NCBI GenBank assembly: GCA_019915135.1
Contig: JAHLMK010000006.1
Span: forward strand, 186,001-250,000
DNA from: Strobilurus pachycystidiatus
Lineage: Eukaryota; Basidiomycota; Agaricomycetes; Agaricales; Physalacriaceae
Reading direction: 5' to 3'
Length of the DNA stretch: 64,000 nucleotides
Shown piece after piece: positions 11,109 through 22,056 of this stretch (positions are counted from its first letter, which is position 1; each line of letters begins with the position of its first letter). Both the position numbers and the translations under genes were made by a program. The notes beneath the pieces are model-generated. The model was given only the letters and a program-made list of their open reading frames with translations, ran no database searches and had not been told where the DNA came from.

Positions 11109-12845
11109 ATGAAGGCCTTAGCAACTCTCGTAGCTCTCGCCATCCTCTGCGCCGTTCGAGCGGCGCCCTCGTCGACGACCAGCGTAGCAACATTGACATC
11201 GTCGACAGAGGCTGCCCTGACATGCTCTGGAGACCTCACCCAGTTCACGTACTTTGGTGTAAACGAGTCTGGTGCGGAGTTCGGGAACGGCAACATCCCA
11301 GGAGTCTACGAGACAGACTACATCTTCCCGGCGCCCAGGTATGTCCTTTCGCTCGAAGTCGTGACCGTTCCGATGACCTCGCCTTCAGTTCTATTGATGT
11401 ATACTTGAGCCGTTTTCTGTGACCTCGCTCTGATATATCTTTAGTACTTCGTTGACGCTGGATTCAACTTTTTCCGCGTTCCCTTCCTGATGGAGCGGTT
11501 GGCACCGCCAGCTTCTGGGCTTGCTTCTCCTGATTTCGACCCTGCCTATACATCTCTCTTGTCAGAAGTGAGTGTTCCCGCCTGCGCTTGCATTTGTGTA
11601 CAAACGCCTCCGGCAGACAGTCACATACATCACCTCAAAAGGCGCCTATGTCGCGCTTGATCGTGCGTACAGCCTTTGTTGCCGACGATAGTTCTGTTTA
11701 CCATCTTACCATCTCCTCGCAGCTCACAACTTCATGAGATACAACGGGGCTATAATCTCTAGTACTTCCGAGTACGTCCAAGAAATATGAACGATTGTTA
11801 TTACTGATTGGCGGGCTTCGATAGTTTCTCGGCGTGTATGTTATTCGTCGTCTGACATCTCGTGTCGAGGAGACTCATGTCATCCCAGTCTGGGTAAACC
11901 TCGCGGGTTTGTACAAGGACAACGACCACGTTATATTCGGTGCGAAAGGTTTAGAGTCTCTCTAACTGCATCTCTATTGATCGAGAGAACAGACCTGCAG
12001 AACGAGCCCTACGGAATTGACGCTTCGGTCGTGGCTTCTTTGGTGTGTGACGGCTGCATTGTCGTACGAAACGAACTGATCTTTTTGTCGTCAGATGCAA
12101 GCAGCTATCAACGGCATTCGCTCTAGCGGGGCGACTCAGTTGATCCTCGCTGAGGGAACTTGTGCGTCCTGTCACTTTCTCTCTGATACTTTCGAGCTCA
12201 TTCCTTGATAGCGTATACCGGTGCATGGAGTACGCGCTAGTTCATCTTTGGCTGTGATAGATTAACGAAACCTCCTACCAGCATGGACCTCTTCCGGAAA
12301 TGCCGCTGCCTTCGCAAGCATCACCGACCCGCTCAATAACACCGCCATCGGTTTGTATCTCTTCCCTACCTCACATTCAGAGACTCAAAGACTACACAGA
12401 AATGCACCAATACCTGGACTCCGATGGGTCTGGAACCAACGCAACCTGTGTCTCTGCCACCATTGGCGCCGAGCGTCTCGCCGACGCCACTTCGTGGCTG
12501 CAGCAAACCGGCTTCAAGGGCTTCCTCGGTGAGATGGGAGCAGGCTCAAATGCTGACTGGTACGCGGCCGAGCTGTCTATATACCAAGCTCTGTGATGTT
12601 GAGTCCTCCAATAGTATCAGCGCTGTCCATGGCGCAATATGCTCTATGCAACAAGCGGGAGGTGTTTGGATTGGGTTCTCCTGGTGGGCCGCTGGACCCT
12701 GGTGGGGAGATGTGCGTACCTTCTCGTTCACATATTTTTGTATTGATACTTACATTGGCGTACATAGTACTTCCAATCCATCGAGCCACCCAGTGGAGCG
12801 AGTATCGCCGAAATCCTGCCGCAGGCGCTCGAGCGTTTCCTATGA
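11109..12845 (+). CDS. Secreted GH5 endo-beta-1,4-glucanase, 14 exons, 352 aa
   Basis: Endoglucanase (cellulase) of glycoside hydrolase family 5, expected to cut internal beta-1,4 bonds of cellulose outside the cell. A signal peptide (MKALATLVALAILCAVRA) leads directly into the mature enzyme; there is no carbohydrate-binding module. Family motifs are FTYFGVNESGAEFG, GFNFFRVPFLMER, LQNEPYG (acid/base Glu178) and GFLGEMGAGSN (nucleophile Glu286). Exons: 11109-11338, 11389-11398, 11445-11567, 11617-11662, 11723-11771, 11825-11835, 11889-11939, 11993-12042, 12095-12161, 12212-12229, 12282-12350, 12400-12559, 12615-12711, 12768-12845. Two micro-exons of 10 and 11 nt are needed to keep the phase and restore PAPSSIDYFVDAG and DFSAFWVNLAG. 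The total of 1059 nt is exactly 353 codons. Its last exon has an orphan copy at 18029-18106. Likely induced by plant biomass, but no regulator site was identified. Confidence 0.93.
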
Positions 12846-13040
12846 GCGATATCTGTTGTAAAATGCAATCACCAATCAAATTCTCTCTTTGTTCCGTTGG
12901 AGTTTTGACCTTGTACCTCCAAGGTCTGTGTATGTTTCCTGAAATCAGTACATGGCCATACCTCATCGGCACCTGCGCAATGAGACATTTCACGGACTCT
13001 ACGGAGTTCTGACCAGGAAATGAAGCTTTATTATCGTCGC

Positions 13041-13999
13041 TCACTCGATATATTCCTCTTCGTCATCCGAGTCCAAGTAATCATCCTCGTCGGACTCGTC
13101 GCTGTCAAATATACCATCCTCCTTATCTCGTTCCAGAGTCTCTGCAACCTGCCGAGCAACCTCAGAGGCCTCAAGGCCCGGAAGATCCGGGTCAGTCCAC
13201 TCGATGTCATGCTTCTCGCGGACGTGGCGCTGAATACGCCTTGTGCGGACCACCGCTCTGGCGCGCGCGCTAGTCGCAACGTATGCATCGAAGGCCCTCA
13301 GGAGGGCCGCTTCGCGCAATGGGGAATCCTGGTCGCCAGGACCGTGAATTATGGATCGGAGGTCTTCAACCTAGAGAGTACCCGAGTCAATATGAAAGGA
13401 GACAAAAGTTCAAGACAACGAATCAGCACCTCACGGTTGATAGCCTTGTCAAAGGCCCTCTCCTCGACCAGCAACTCCGTGAGCATTTCCTTCCAGCTTG
13501 CAGTAATCTCCATGTTGTCCCAATCCGGCTGCATGCCCACCACAGGCGTGTCGTTCGCGTATCGGCGCAGGACGATTGTGATCCGCGGTCTATGAGGAGG
13601 GTTCACGCCATCCGGGAATTTGAGCGCCAGGCGGCGCGCCATCTCTGGAATCAAGCGGTCCGCCAATTCGTTATCCGCAAAGACCGCCATATCGCTGTTC
13701 GCGGGGTCCACACCGAAGAAAGTGAAGGAAGCGCGATAGGAGTCAGAGGACTTGCCGCCCCGCGTGAAGCCCTTGTTTTCTCCCGGATACAAGCCGGTGG
13801 GGTCGTCGCAGTCAATGGCGAGGAACGCCTTGGGGAGGTGCACGTCCAGGAAGAGCTGCTCGACTGAGCGGCGGAATTGCCGAGACACGGACCGGCAGGT
13901 CAGCCATAGGAAGACGAGATCGTCGACGTGACGCGCGATGTGGTAAAAGGCGTCTTTTGGGGCATTGGTAAGCGCTGCCCAGGCGTCTATGGCGTCCAT
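13041..13999 (-). CDS. Hypothetical protein with F-box-like N-terminus and acidic C-terminus, 299 aa
   Basis: Two exons (13430-13999 and 13041-13370) joined in phase 0 by a 59-nt intron. The N-terminus (APKDAFYHIARHVDDLVF, then LWLTCRSVSRQFRRSVEQLF) looks like the short F-box-like helices common in Agaricomycete proteins. The middle has a mixed strand pattern (RPRITIVLRRYAND). The second exon is helical and ends in a strongly acidic Asp/Glu/Ser tail that finishes EEEYIE. I do not recognise a named family; an F-box role is inference. It lies tail to tail with the endoglucanase gene, less than 200 bp away. Confidence 0.75.
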
Positions 14000-14417
14000 G
14001 GATAAGGTGAGAAGAAGAAGAAGTATTCAAGTGAAAATTTGAATTTGTCATTTTCGCGTGATCGTGTTTGAGCAGATCGCGAATTTACAGTTTCCGAAGG
14101 AGTCCTTCCAAATCAGGATGGTTGAGCGGTGCCAGAGATTTATTGGGATACTACCGACGTCCACGTCCGACGAACTTAATTAATGTCCGGCCTTCATTAC
14201 TGTACCGACAAACGAATGTCGATACGTGGACGAACCGCATGGTTCTCGCGGGATCGCCGAACATGTACTTTAGCATCTACTTATTGTGAATCGTACTTGT
14301 AATATCATAGTCTGTATCTTAACAATATCGAATATCGCCCATGGTAAGACTCGGAATGTAATCAGAATGGGAGATGCCAAAAAACAGCACCTTGAATGCA
14401 AAAGATCTTGTATAAAA
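14000..14417. other. Intergenic, no gene recognised
   Basis: AT-rich space between two minus-strand genes, containing the promoter of the 13041-13999 gene. Confidence 0.4.
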
Positions 14418-15017
14418 TCAGACAAATCCACCACCGCGACGTCCCATCCACATCCCAAGCAACACGCACGCCCAAACACACACCATCTCCCCAACAACCA
14501 CATAGAAGAGCATATCCCCGCGCCTCTGCACCTGCCGCACCGCATGCATCACCCGCGGAACATGCGCCTGCCACCGCGATTCCTGATACGACGTCAACTC
14601 GCGCTCCATCGTCCACAGCCTATCCTTCAACCGCGTCTCCACATCGCCTATCTGTGACGAAATACCATCCATTCGCGCCAGGATAGCACCCATCTGGCTC
14701 GACACCCCATCGATTCTCTCTTCCATCCCGTCCATCTGCAACCGCATCTCGCCCACCTGCGACCGCATCGTATCCATCTGCGACCCGCTCCTAGACTGTT
14801 GCGCCAGTGCAGTGTCTAGACCGTCCTCCACACAGTCCAGCCGCTGCGCCAGATACGCCATATCCTCCTTGATGTACTCAAGTTCGTCCGACTCTGATTC
14901 GTCGTCCTCTTCCATAGCATCAGCGAGGGTCACAGAGGCCTCCCGGGCGTGTTTGGCAGCATCGAGCTGTTGTTGGAGTTTCTCCTGGACGTCTTTCAGC
15001 CGGTCAACGAACGTCAT
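14418..15017 (-). CDS. Coiled-coil protein with C-terminal membrane anchor, 199 aa
   Basis: Single-exon gene. The N-terminal half has a short coiled coil (MTFVDRLKDVQEKLQQQLDA) and an acidic patch (EEDDESESDELEY). Residues about 80-135 form a heptad-like tandem of 7-residue units such as SQMDTMRSQVGEMRLQMDGM, resembling a trimeric-stalk coiled coil. One hydrophobic segment near the end (MLFYVVVGEMVCVWACVLLG) is followed by a basic Arg/Gly tail, so the protein would be tail-anchored with its bulk in the cytosol. No named family is recognised. A second protein of the same general plan is at 29395-30499. Confidence 0.7.
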   Translation of the reverse strand: MTFVDRLKDVQEKLQQQLDAAKHAREASVTLADAMEEDDESESDELEYIKEDMAYLAQRLDCVEDGLDTALAQQSRSGSQMDTMRSQVGEMRLQMDGMEERIDGVSSQMGAILARMDGISSQIGDVETRLKDRLWTMERELTSYQESRWQAHVPRVMHAVRQVQRRGDMLFYVVVGEMVCVWACVLLGMWMGRRGGGFV

Positions 15018-15808
15018 GGCCCCAATGTCAGTCTGTCAAAGATCAGTGATTTGACCACAAAGGGTATGGAAGGCGAGCGTACTTTCACTGCACTGACACG
15101 GCACTCCTCTAGGCAAGATAAGCCACGCCAGCGTCCCGAAGCGGGAGTCGACTCTTGTAGGAGCATGAGTATGAGTCCGAATGCTGGAAGGAACGCACGA
15201 AGGGTTACGCACCGTGAAGGGGGAAGTGTGGCATGACGAGAGGGAAGGAAGCTGATGAAAGGCAATCGGTGGAGCCAACCATTTTATGCCATTCTGTCTT
15301 TCGTGCCACGAGTCCTTTGTCGTGAATTGTATGAAAGACACGATGGACGCAATAAACAACACGTCCTTTGAAAGGGACGTCAGCTTGAAAGAGGGAAGGG
15401 TGCCGCCCTTGGCTCCCTGTGATGTGTACGATTGGTGCGGCCGTTTCGAGGAACAGGCAGAGCAAAGCGAGGTACGCCTTATCGACAGTGCTTCCTGAGG
15501 TAGTATATGGAGCTTCTTAGCTTCCGGAGCTATACGTCCGTAAGAAGAGCTAGAAATCATTTTGCGGTGGAAGAGTCATCATGAAGCGCACCTCTACATA
15601 TCTCCAAGTATCCTCACATGTGCTATACGCTATCTCTCAATCGTCCATCGCCACAGTAGTCGGGGTAAGGCTGACAAGCCGTTGGATGCCTATTTTTTTG
15701 TTCGTTCATGGGCTCGTGACTGTATTCCCCGCATAAGTTAAGGGGAGGAACGAAATAAAGATGGGAAGAGGGACAAAACGGGAAGGGATAGACGGAAATG
15801 CAACACAC
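15018..15808. other. Intergenic, no gene recognised
   Basis: Upstream of the coiled-coil gene and downstream of the broken Rab exon. Only overlapping short frames; no supported gene. Confidence 0.4.
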
Positions 15809-15888
15809 CTGACTCCGTAGAGTCGTCTTGCCCACGCCCGATGCCCCAGCGATGCCCCGATGAGCACCACCTTGACCGTCCGCGGCAT
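15809..15888 (-). pseudogene. Orphan, frameshifted copy of Rab GTPase exon 1
   Basis: From the ATG at 15888 the sequence encodes MPRTVKVVLIGAS, the same start as the intact Rab-like gene at 22057, and ends at a matching GT donor (15808). An 11-bp tandem duplication (GGGGCATCGCT followed by GGGGCATCGGG, minus strand) sits inside the P-loop coding sequence. It shifts the frame just before the GVGKT stretch, so the exon measures 80 nt instead of 69. No exon 2 or exon 3 homologue follows. It is a truncated duplicate, not a functional gene. Confidence 0.8.
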
Positions 15889-16437
15889 CCCGACCCTTCA
15901 TTCCTTTTCCTGTCACTGCCAGTTTTCCAGCTTAGTGTGTCGTTCGTTCCTATTCGTGTGCGAATTTCCAGCGTCATGGACAATATTCTTACCGTGCTGT
16001 CGGTTCCAAGGCCTATGCAAGGCCTATGATGACGATGGACCATGATCTGACCATGGTGGCAGTATTACTAAGAGAACGAGCGAGCTTGTTATGATCGCCG
16101 AGAATTCAGCGAGAAACCCTGCACGGCACTATCGGACCGAATCCCGGGCACACTGTCGTCGACGACAATCTGTTTTGTTGTTGCGCCCTCCCCAGCAAAA
16201 CCGCCCTCTTAGTGGCTTGACGTCTTAACTCTTCCCAAGCCAGCCGGATCCCACTCGTCACCCCGATATCTACTTCCACGGCTGACACTGACAGCAACTT
16301 TGCGACGCTTTGATTAGCGCGTACTTCTAGTCTATGATCTCACATTATCCTCCCGCCCTTACTCCCCGTCCCTCCCTGTACACACACCAATAGAGCGCTT
16401 CTCTGAATACACGTACAGAGAAGGAGCAGGTCTGTAA
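15889..16437. other. Intergenic, no gene recognised
   Basis: Flank of the broken Rab exon and 3' side of the methyltransferase-like gene; no supported frame. Confidence 0.4.
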
Positions 16438-17285
16438 TCAAAACACCCAGGGAACCAACCTCCACGGCACTCTTTCCCTCCACCTTCTCCATTCGTTCCC
16501 GAATTCACGCTCCATGAAAGCGTCCTCGCTGACCAGTCGCGGCACAAGGGTAACCAGCATCAATATGCTGCCACCGTACCACACCCCAAGCATCATCCAT
16601 CCCATAAATCCCACCGCCCACCATTCGAGCATCGACACCAACCAGTCGAAATAGAGCGGCAAAGCACCACCGAACACGAGGAACAACCCAAGGTACGCCG
16701 GATGTCGAACGTACGCATAGGCGCCGGTCGTGACCAGCTTGTGCTCTGCCTGCTTCGAAATTTGAAATGTGAAGAAACGTCCGAGGGAGATGTAGCAGTG
16801 CACTCGCAGCAATGCAGCACACACTGCTAGTCCCGCAGCACATATTTCTATCATAGAGAGGGATGCAGCCTGGGCAATGGGTGGCAAGAAGGGAGGCTGG
16901 TACAAGACGTGGAGAGATTCGAGGGTGGCTGTCAGCCAGAAGAGAAACTGCGAATGCTGTCAGTACTAGTTTGATATGCATATCGATTCCTGGTGCCTGG
17001 TGCAGGACAGTAGTCTTGTTACCAACCGTATAAAAGAAGGCGAGCTGTCGATATACCATCGACTTGTCACATTATAGGGTTCGATTACAGGACTAGCAGG
17101 ACAGAACTTACTTTGAGAGTGCTATGTGTCTTGGTCATCCACCTGGCAATAATTTCGCTCTTTCTCAGAAGACCGTCCTGCTCTGGAACAAATTGCGTGT
17201 TCAAAGGGGGAGGTTTGTTTGGCGCCGTCAAGCAGACTTGAACTGACAAGGCTGTGGATATCAGGAGAACAATCTTGAGCAGCAT
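16438..17285 (-). CDS. Protein-S-isoprenylcysteine O-methyltransferase-like membrane protein, 239 aa
   Basis: Three exons (17112-17285, 17027-17062, 16438-16947), all joined in phase 0. Family marks of ICMT are clear in the C-terminal half: GRFFTFQISKQAEHKLV, then GAYAYVRHPAYLGLFLVFGG and the end FGNEWRRWRERVPWRLVPW. The RHPxYxG motif and following hydrophobic helices form the S-adenosylmethionine pocket in this family. Several membrane helices are predicted, the first at the N-terminus (MLLKIVLLISTALSV). ICMT enzymes methylate the prenylated C-terminal cysteine of CaaX and CxC proteins at the ER. Whether this copy acts on Ras/Rab or on mating pheromones is unknown; fungi of this group often have several paralogues. 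An ATG six codons upstream (17303) is an alternative start. Confidence 0.88.
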
Positions 17286-18028
17286 ACTAACATGCACTCG
17301 CAATGGGGATGGGGGTCAAGTGAGTCCTGTACAATTGGTCTTATATATGAGGTAGAGGCCGGAACCTATCAAGGGCGTTATCTCAGACTGGTGCACATTC
17401 CCCAATATGATCGTTTGATATTACAAGACAGTACTAGTAGACAATTAGATCCGGGGAAAGAGAGTATCCGTCCAAAGTTCTCACCGAAAGCTTGCACGGC
17501 CAAGGGCCTATCTCTCGATCCAGGTGGATCGAGATAAGCTCAAGACTAGACCATTTCCGCATTCGAAGGTGTGCGCTGTCACTCTCAGCAGCTACGTCCT
17601 CGTGTCAGCCTCCCAGTCCCTGCCTCATCAAAGTGACCGCCCACGCAGAGGTCATCTCCTTGAAGTGACGCCAGCTGATTGTAACTGATGTCGTGCTCGT
17701 GTTGCGGTCGGCCCCCCCGGCTCAGTCCAATGGGGTTTCCATTGATGATGACAATGCTGTCCTTCAATGTGTTGGCATATCTCAAGCCCTCTGAGTGAGA
17801 CACTATACTGGGTAAGCCCGTACGCAGGACATTCGCTTCCTATTAGGACAAGGGAGCACACTATCCGAACTCACGCCAAAAGATTCCGATAGCCGTCGGC
17901 TTGGAATCGAGCTGTACTGGCAGGTAATCCATGGGCTTTGGAGGCACGAGGTCAAACCCTTCATTGAACGAGCATACCAGATGGGAGAAATCAATTGATA
18001 GTCATGCTTTTTGACATTACATCGGCGC
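17286..18028. other. Intergenic, no gene recognised
   Basis: Upstream of the methyltransferase-like gene and downstream of the orphan GH5 exon. No recognised gene. Confidence 0.4.
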
Positions 18029-18106
18029 TTATAGGAAGGGCTCGAGCGCCTGCGGCAGGATTTCAGCGATACTCGCTCCACTGGGCGGCTCGATGGATTG
18101 GAAGTA
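18029..18106 (-). pseudogene. Orphan copy of the last exon of the GH5 endoglucanase
   Basis: The minus strand encodes YFQSIEPPSGASIAEILPQ and ends in ALEPFL plus a stop. Apart from one residue (Pro for Arg) this equals exon 14 of the endoglucanase at 12768-12845. Similarity begins at the exon boundary; upstream bases do not match the cellulase intron or exon 13. The frame stays open upstream to an ATG at 18208, giving a 60-residue frame of unrelated sequence. It is therefore a displaced exon fragment, not a cellulase. It could be the remnant of a second cellulase gene or a captured exon. Confidence 0.8.
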
Positions 18107-18969
18107 CTCGTCGTCAAAGAGAGTGAGATGAGCGCGGGACTCGGCCCGCGGAACCCGTACAGGGTTGCGAGGCAACGGCTCGGTAATCATGCTGGTGCCT
18201 GACGTAAACACTTTAAATAAAAGAAAAAGAAAAGAAAAAGAAAAAGAAGGGGAAAAAGAGGAGAGAAAGAAGGGGATGGCATTGCATGTTTCTCCACAAA
18301 TACCGTGAGTGATTTGTGTCGTGTGCGGACAGCCCGCAAGTCAAGTGCGAGTGGATGCCTCCGTTTACGGAGGGCGGGACACAGCCACAGCGCATCCCAA
18401 TTCGGTCAGCTACTAAGGACATGTCGTGCTACTCAGCTCTGGGGTGTGTGGGCGTGCAACCAATTTTCCCAGGGGTTCCGAGTAACAGCTAGGTGTGTCT
18501 CAAAATTTACCGGATTTCTCTGCAATTCTTACGCTGTGAAATAAATCGCGCGCGCAAGCGCGCGCGTTACACATCCTTAGTAGCGGAGTTTGAACTGGTT
18601 GATGGCCAGCATCACAGAGCGCCGCCGTGCGCTCTGCAGAGCACGTTGGCACCTAACAAGAGAGAAGACGGCCTCTTAGTAGTAGAGATGTGATTTGGAG
18701 CTGTCAAGTCCCAGAAAGACAGCTTTCCATTGTTCCACAAACTGTCAAAACAAGCATGTTGAAGGACTCGACAGTGAGAACAATTGAGCCACTTTGCATA
18801 TGGAAGTCAATGAGGAGGACAAACAGCATTTACATTGCAGTAGTATACTCGATGTGCGGCCCATTGCTACGTGCTCGAAGTAGCGAGCTCGGTGCCCAGC
18901 AGTGTGAGCCGATCAAGCCGTGTGCACTGAATATTGAAACTCCGCTACTAATGACGTCGACTAAGGAGA
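18107..18969. other. Debris region: Rab-upstream-like box and purine-rich tract
   Basis: At about 18131-18180 lies a GC-rich box (GCGGGACTCGGCCCG through GGGTTGCGAGGCAACGG) that recurs upstream of the intact Rab gene at about 21661-21707. A nearly pure A/G tract occupies roughly 18217-18275. No gene recognised. Confidence 0.5.
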
Positions 18970-19370
18970 CACCAGCATCCTTAACGAGCCGAGGCAACCG
19001 TCACCATCCTTCCACTCGCTCGGTCATTCCTTCTATACAGCGAACGACTGTCTTCGCTACTAGAGCCGGGTTTCCAGGCTACATTCCTTCACTCCCTACC
19101 ATCATGATCACCACCACCATCATCATCATCATCCACTCGTTCGTTTGTTCGTTCTCGTACTGTCATCACGCACTTTGGGCATCCACACGCGAATAGGGAA
19201 ACGCGCACAGGCCGGAATCAACAGCATAGACCGGAACCAAAACGGATAGGAAACGACACGACACGATACCAAGCACAGGAAACCCGGACGGAGGACACAC
19301 GCAGCATTGGAAACACTACACGACACGGCGCACGAACCCGAGAACAGCAACAGCAACATGACCTAAGACT
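18970..19370 (+). repeat. Diverged duplicate of the Rab gene upstream region
   Basis: CCGTCACCATCCTTCCACTC followed by GCTCGGTCATTCCTTC matches 21700-21740. The block near 19310-19360 (CGCACGAACCCGAGAACAGC) matches the sequence near 21945, in the same order and orientation, with His-codon-like CAC/CAT runs between. The Rab coding exons are not found after it. I read it as a segmental duplication carrying only 5' flanking sequence. Confidence 0.55.
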
Positions 19371-21660
19371 GCACCAAAAGCTACTACGTCTACCAGTCGA
19401 ATGGGAATGGTACGGATTCCATGCCTGTATAGGCGTACCAAAGGAGGTTGGCAACAGAAATTAGGTCGCAACGACCCATGCAGCAACAAGCGGCGTCCGC
19501 ATAAAGTCCACCAGGAGATCAAGGCAACGCCCTTTGTAGGAGGCCGCAGACTGAGATAATGAGCGTCCGAGTCGGCAGGACGCCAGCAGTGAGCGGACGT
19601 GGATATCCCATCCCAGACAATACCTGCCGCTTGAGGGTGCGCCTGATACAGTGGAAGAGAATGCGGTATTGAGTCTGGTTGCGACCAGGGAGGACGGGAT
19701 CGGATGGATGGATGGATGGCAATGGTGCTTATGCTCTTAAGAGAACATGAGGGAAGGAAGGGGACGAGGGGCAGAATCTTGAAGCCAAAACCCCCTCGGA
19801 GGGCGCTGAGAGGACACAGAGCTATCTCATTCCCTCATCAGTAAGCGAACAACGCAACACACCTGACACCGCCGTTTATGCCCATGGCGTTGACAAGCTT
19901 CCCTTTCAACATGTGGGGCGGGAACCATATGTACGATGTCAGCGTACCTGCGAATAGGCAACGATGACTACGTGGAGTCCTTCTGACGGCGAGAGGTCCG
20001 CACCACCGAGAGAGCTAGCTCTCCATTGCGAGTGCGGTTAGCGACTTCGAGTCCAGGGGCCGTTGGATGGCGCATGAAGCATCGACAAAGGTAGATCCAA
20101 CTTTAGGTGATGACGTGGTATTTCTCTGGGACCAGCGCTACAGTGACAGGAGTTGGTGTGGTTTAGTACGTCAATGTGGAAACTCGGCCGTCGTCCGACA
20201 TGATGGAGGGAAGAGAGACCATTTTAGCAAGGGACGCAGCCTACAGAACACAGCAACACAACGCCGAGTGGTAGGTGTGCGTGGCCATATTCGAGTCATT
20301 GTGCGTGGACCTGTGGATCTGAGGATCGGTCGGTGAGGAATCAGGATACCGTAGTATGCCAGTGGACAAAAGAAACTCTTGCCTTGCTTGTCCAAGTACT
20401 ACGACGGGCCTGCCAGTGAGGCACGACCCTGTCATCAGTGGCAGTAAAGACGCAGAGGGATTGAATTTGATATCACGAATCGGCGGGAGGAACAAGAAGC
20501 GTTCATCATGGAAGCGGGATTGTGACACAGTGGGTGAATGATGGACAGGACAGGACGAGAGAAGGAATGAAGGAAGGAAGGAAGGAAACTTCACTACACG
20601 TACGCTTGCTGGACCCTGGTATTGATATCCCGCGTCAAAGATTGGATAAAATCGGAAAGTGAGCACAGCCAGGAAGTTCGGCGCGGTTGCGTTAGCCTTG
20701 CAAACCAAGGTTTGGATGTGGTGAGTCGGAGATAGGCTCGGGTCCATCCGCTTCTTCCACGTGGCTGCGCTATTCACGTTTGCGAAGCGGCTGGTAGGAA
20801 CGGACCGTCACATGGCAGGGTCACGAATTTGTGACAAATGACTTGTCATTTTCGTCCATGGACCCGCCAAAATTTGCTCTTCTGCTTCGTCCCGTCTTTT
20901 CTATGCCTCGCAACCCTCTGGAATACCTCTCTGATGAATGAATCAGCTTTACTTCTATCTGGGACACCTTGACACCGTCATTACCTCACCTTTCTCCGTG
21001 TCTGCATGTCTGGGTCCGGTCCACTGGTATTCCCCTGCTTGTGCTTCGGCGGACGCGAAAACCCTCGAAACTGCATTAAATTTCATCTAGCATAGTTAAT
21101 TTACACATCCGCTATTCTCAGGATCTCAATTCGCTGTGGCTCTCTGCAGCTGTCTTGCAGACCACCTTTTTGGTTCTGTCTGCTGCGCTGGCCTCCCTTT
21201 TGCACTCGTGAGTAAGAGTATCTCAGTTTTGTGATGCTCTGATATGATTTTTTGACTTTTCACGGCAAAATTTCTCTCTTCAATTTCCCATGTCCGGGAT
21301 TCTCAGATATCGCAACTGTGGGTTTAATTTATTGTCATTTTCTTATTCCTTCTGTTTTCTGAATCAAAATAATGTTATCAATGAACTGTGTCAATGAGAA
21401 GTGGCTGGCTGTATCGAGGAATGAATGAGAACAGATTTTGTAACCGAGGAAGCGCAATTTCGCTAAGTCTTTTGTCACAACCCGGGGCCCCTCCCAAAAA
21501 GGCGCGGATTCTACCAGTCGGTATATGAACTCACTTTTCCCCTTGCACAAATAAGAACCAAATAAAGACCAAATAAGAACCAAACATGACCTCGTGCGTA
21601 AGGATCAATGTGAGGTCATCATACCGACTGGTTTACGAGTCTAAGTCGGAGAAGGACAGT
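19371..21660. other. Intergenic, no gene recognised; simple repeats
   Basis: About 2.3 kb without a supported gene. It contains a GGAT run near 19700-19716, a GAAG run near 20569-20587, and a 13-bp inverted repeat (ACCAGTCGGTAT versus ATACCGACTGGT) near 21512 and 21619. Confidence 0.45.
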
Positions 21661-22056
21661 GCGGGACTCGGTCCGAGTAGCCCGGGCAGGGTTGCGAGGC
21701 GACCGTCACCATCCTTCCACTCGCTCGGCCATTCCTTCCTTCACCACCACCGCCACCACCACCATCATTATTCGCTTGCTCGTTCGTTCGCTCTGGTACT
21801 GCCACCACCACCACCACCACGGGCTGCGGGACAGGAACAGGAACACCGCACGGCAACGGAACGGACACACTAGCTGGAAAGACGGACCGGACTCGGACAC
21901 ACCACTAGGCACGGGCGCCATTGGAAACACCACACCACACGACGCACGAACCCGATAACAGCAACAGGAATAGAGGGCAGGACCAAGAACAGGAATATAA
22001 GAACGAAAGCATAACGGAAGGAAGGAAAGAAAGGCGGGAATTGGAACTGGAATCGG
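21661..22056 (+). promoter_or_regulatory. Upstream region of the Rab gene, partly duplicated elsewhere
   Basis: Immediately before the Rab ATG. It contains the GC-rich box and CAC-repeat block that recur at about 18131-18180 and 18970-19370. No TATA box is obvious. The assignment as promoter is positional. Confidence 0.45.

Noticed and set aside
13283..13867. Plus-strand frame of 194 codons over the 13041-13999 gene
   Set aside because: Antisense of a spliced minus-strand gene with consistent exon phases.
15623..15916. 97-codon minus frame containing the Rab exon fragment
   Set aside because: The frame containing GVGKTTLRSQV starts outside the homologous ATG and runs through the intron; it is the frameshifted relic, not a new gene.
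21721..21830. CAC/CAT repeats read as poly-His or as a CRISPR-like array
   Set aside because: Irregular trinucleotide repeats without spacers, in a eukaryotic genome; simple sequence.
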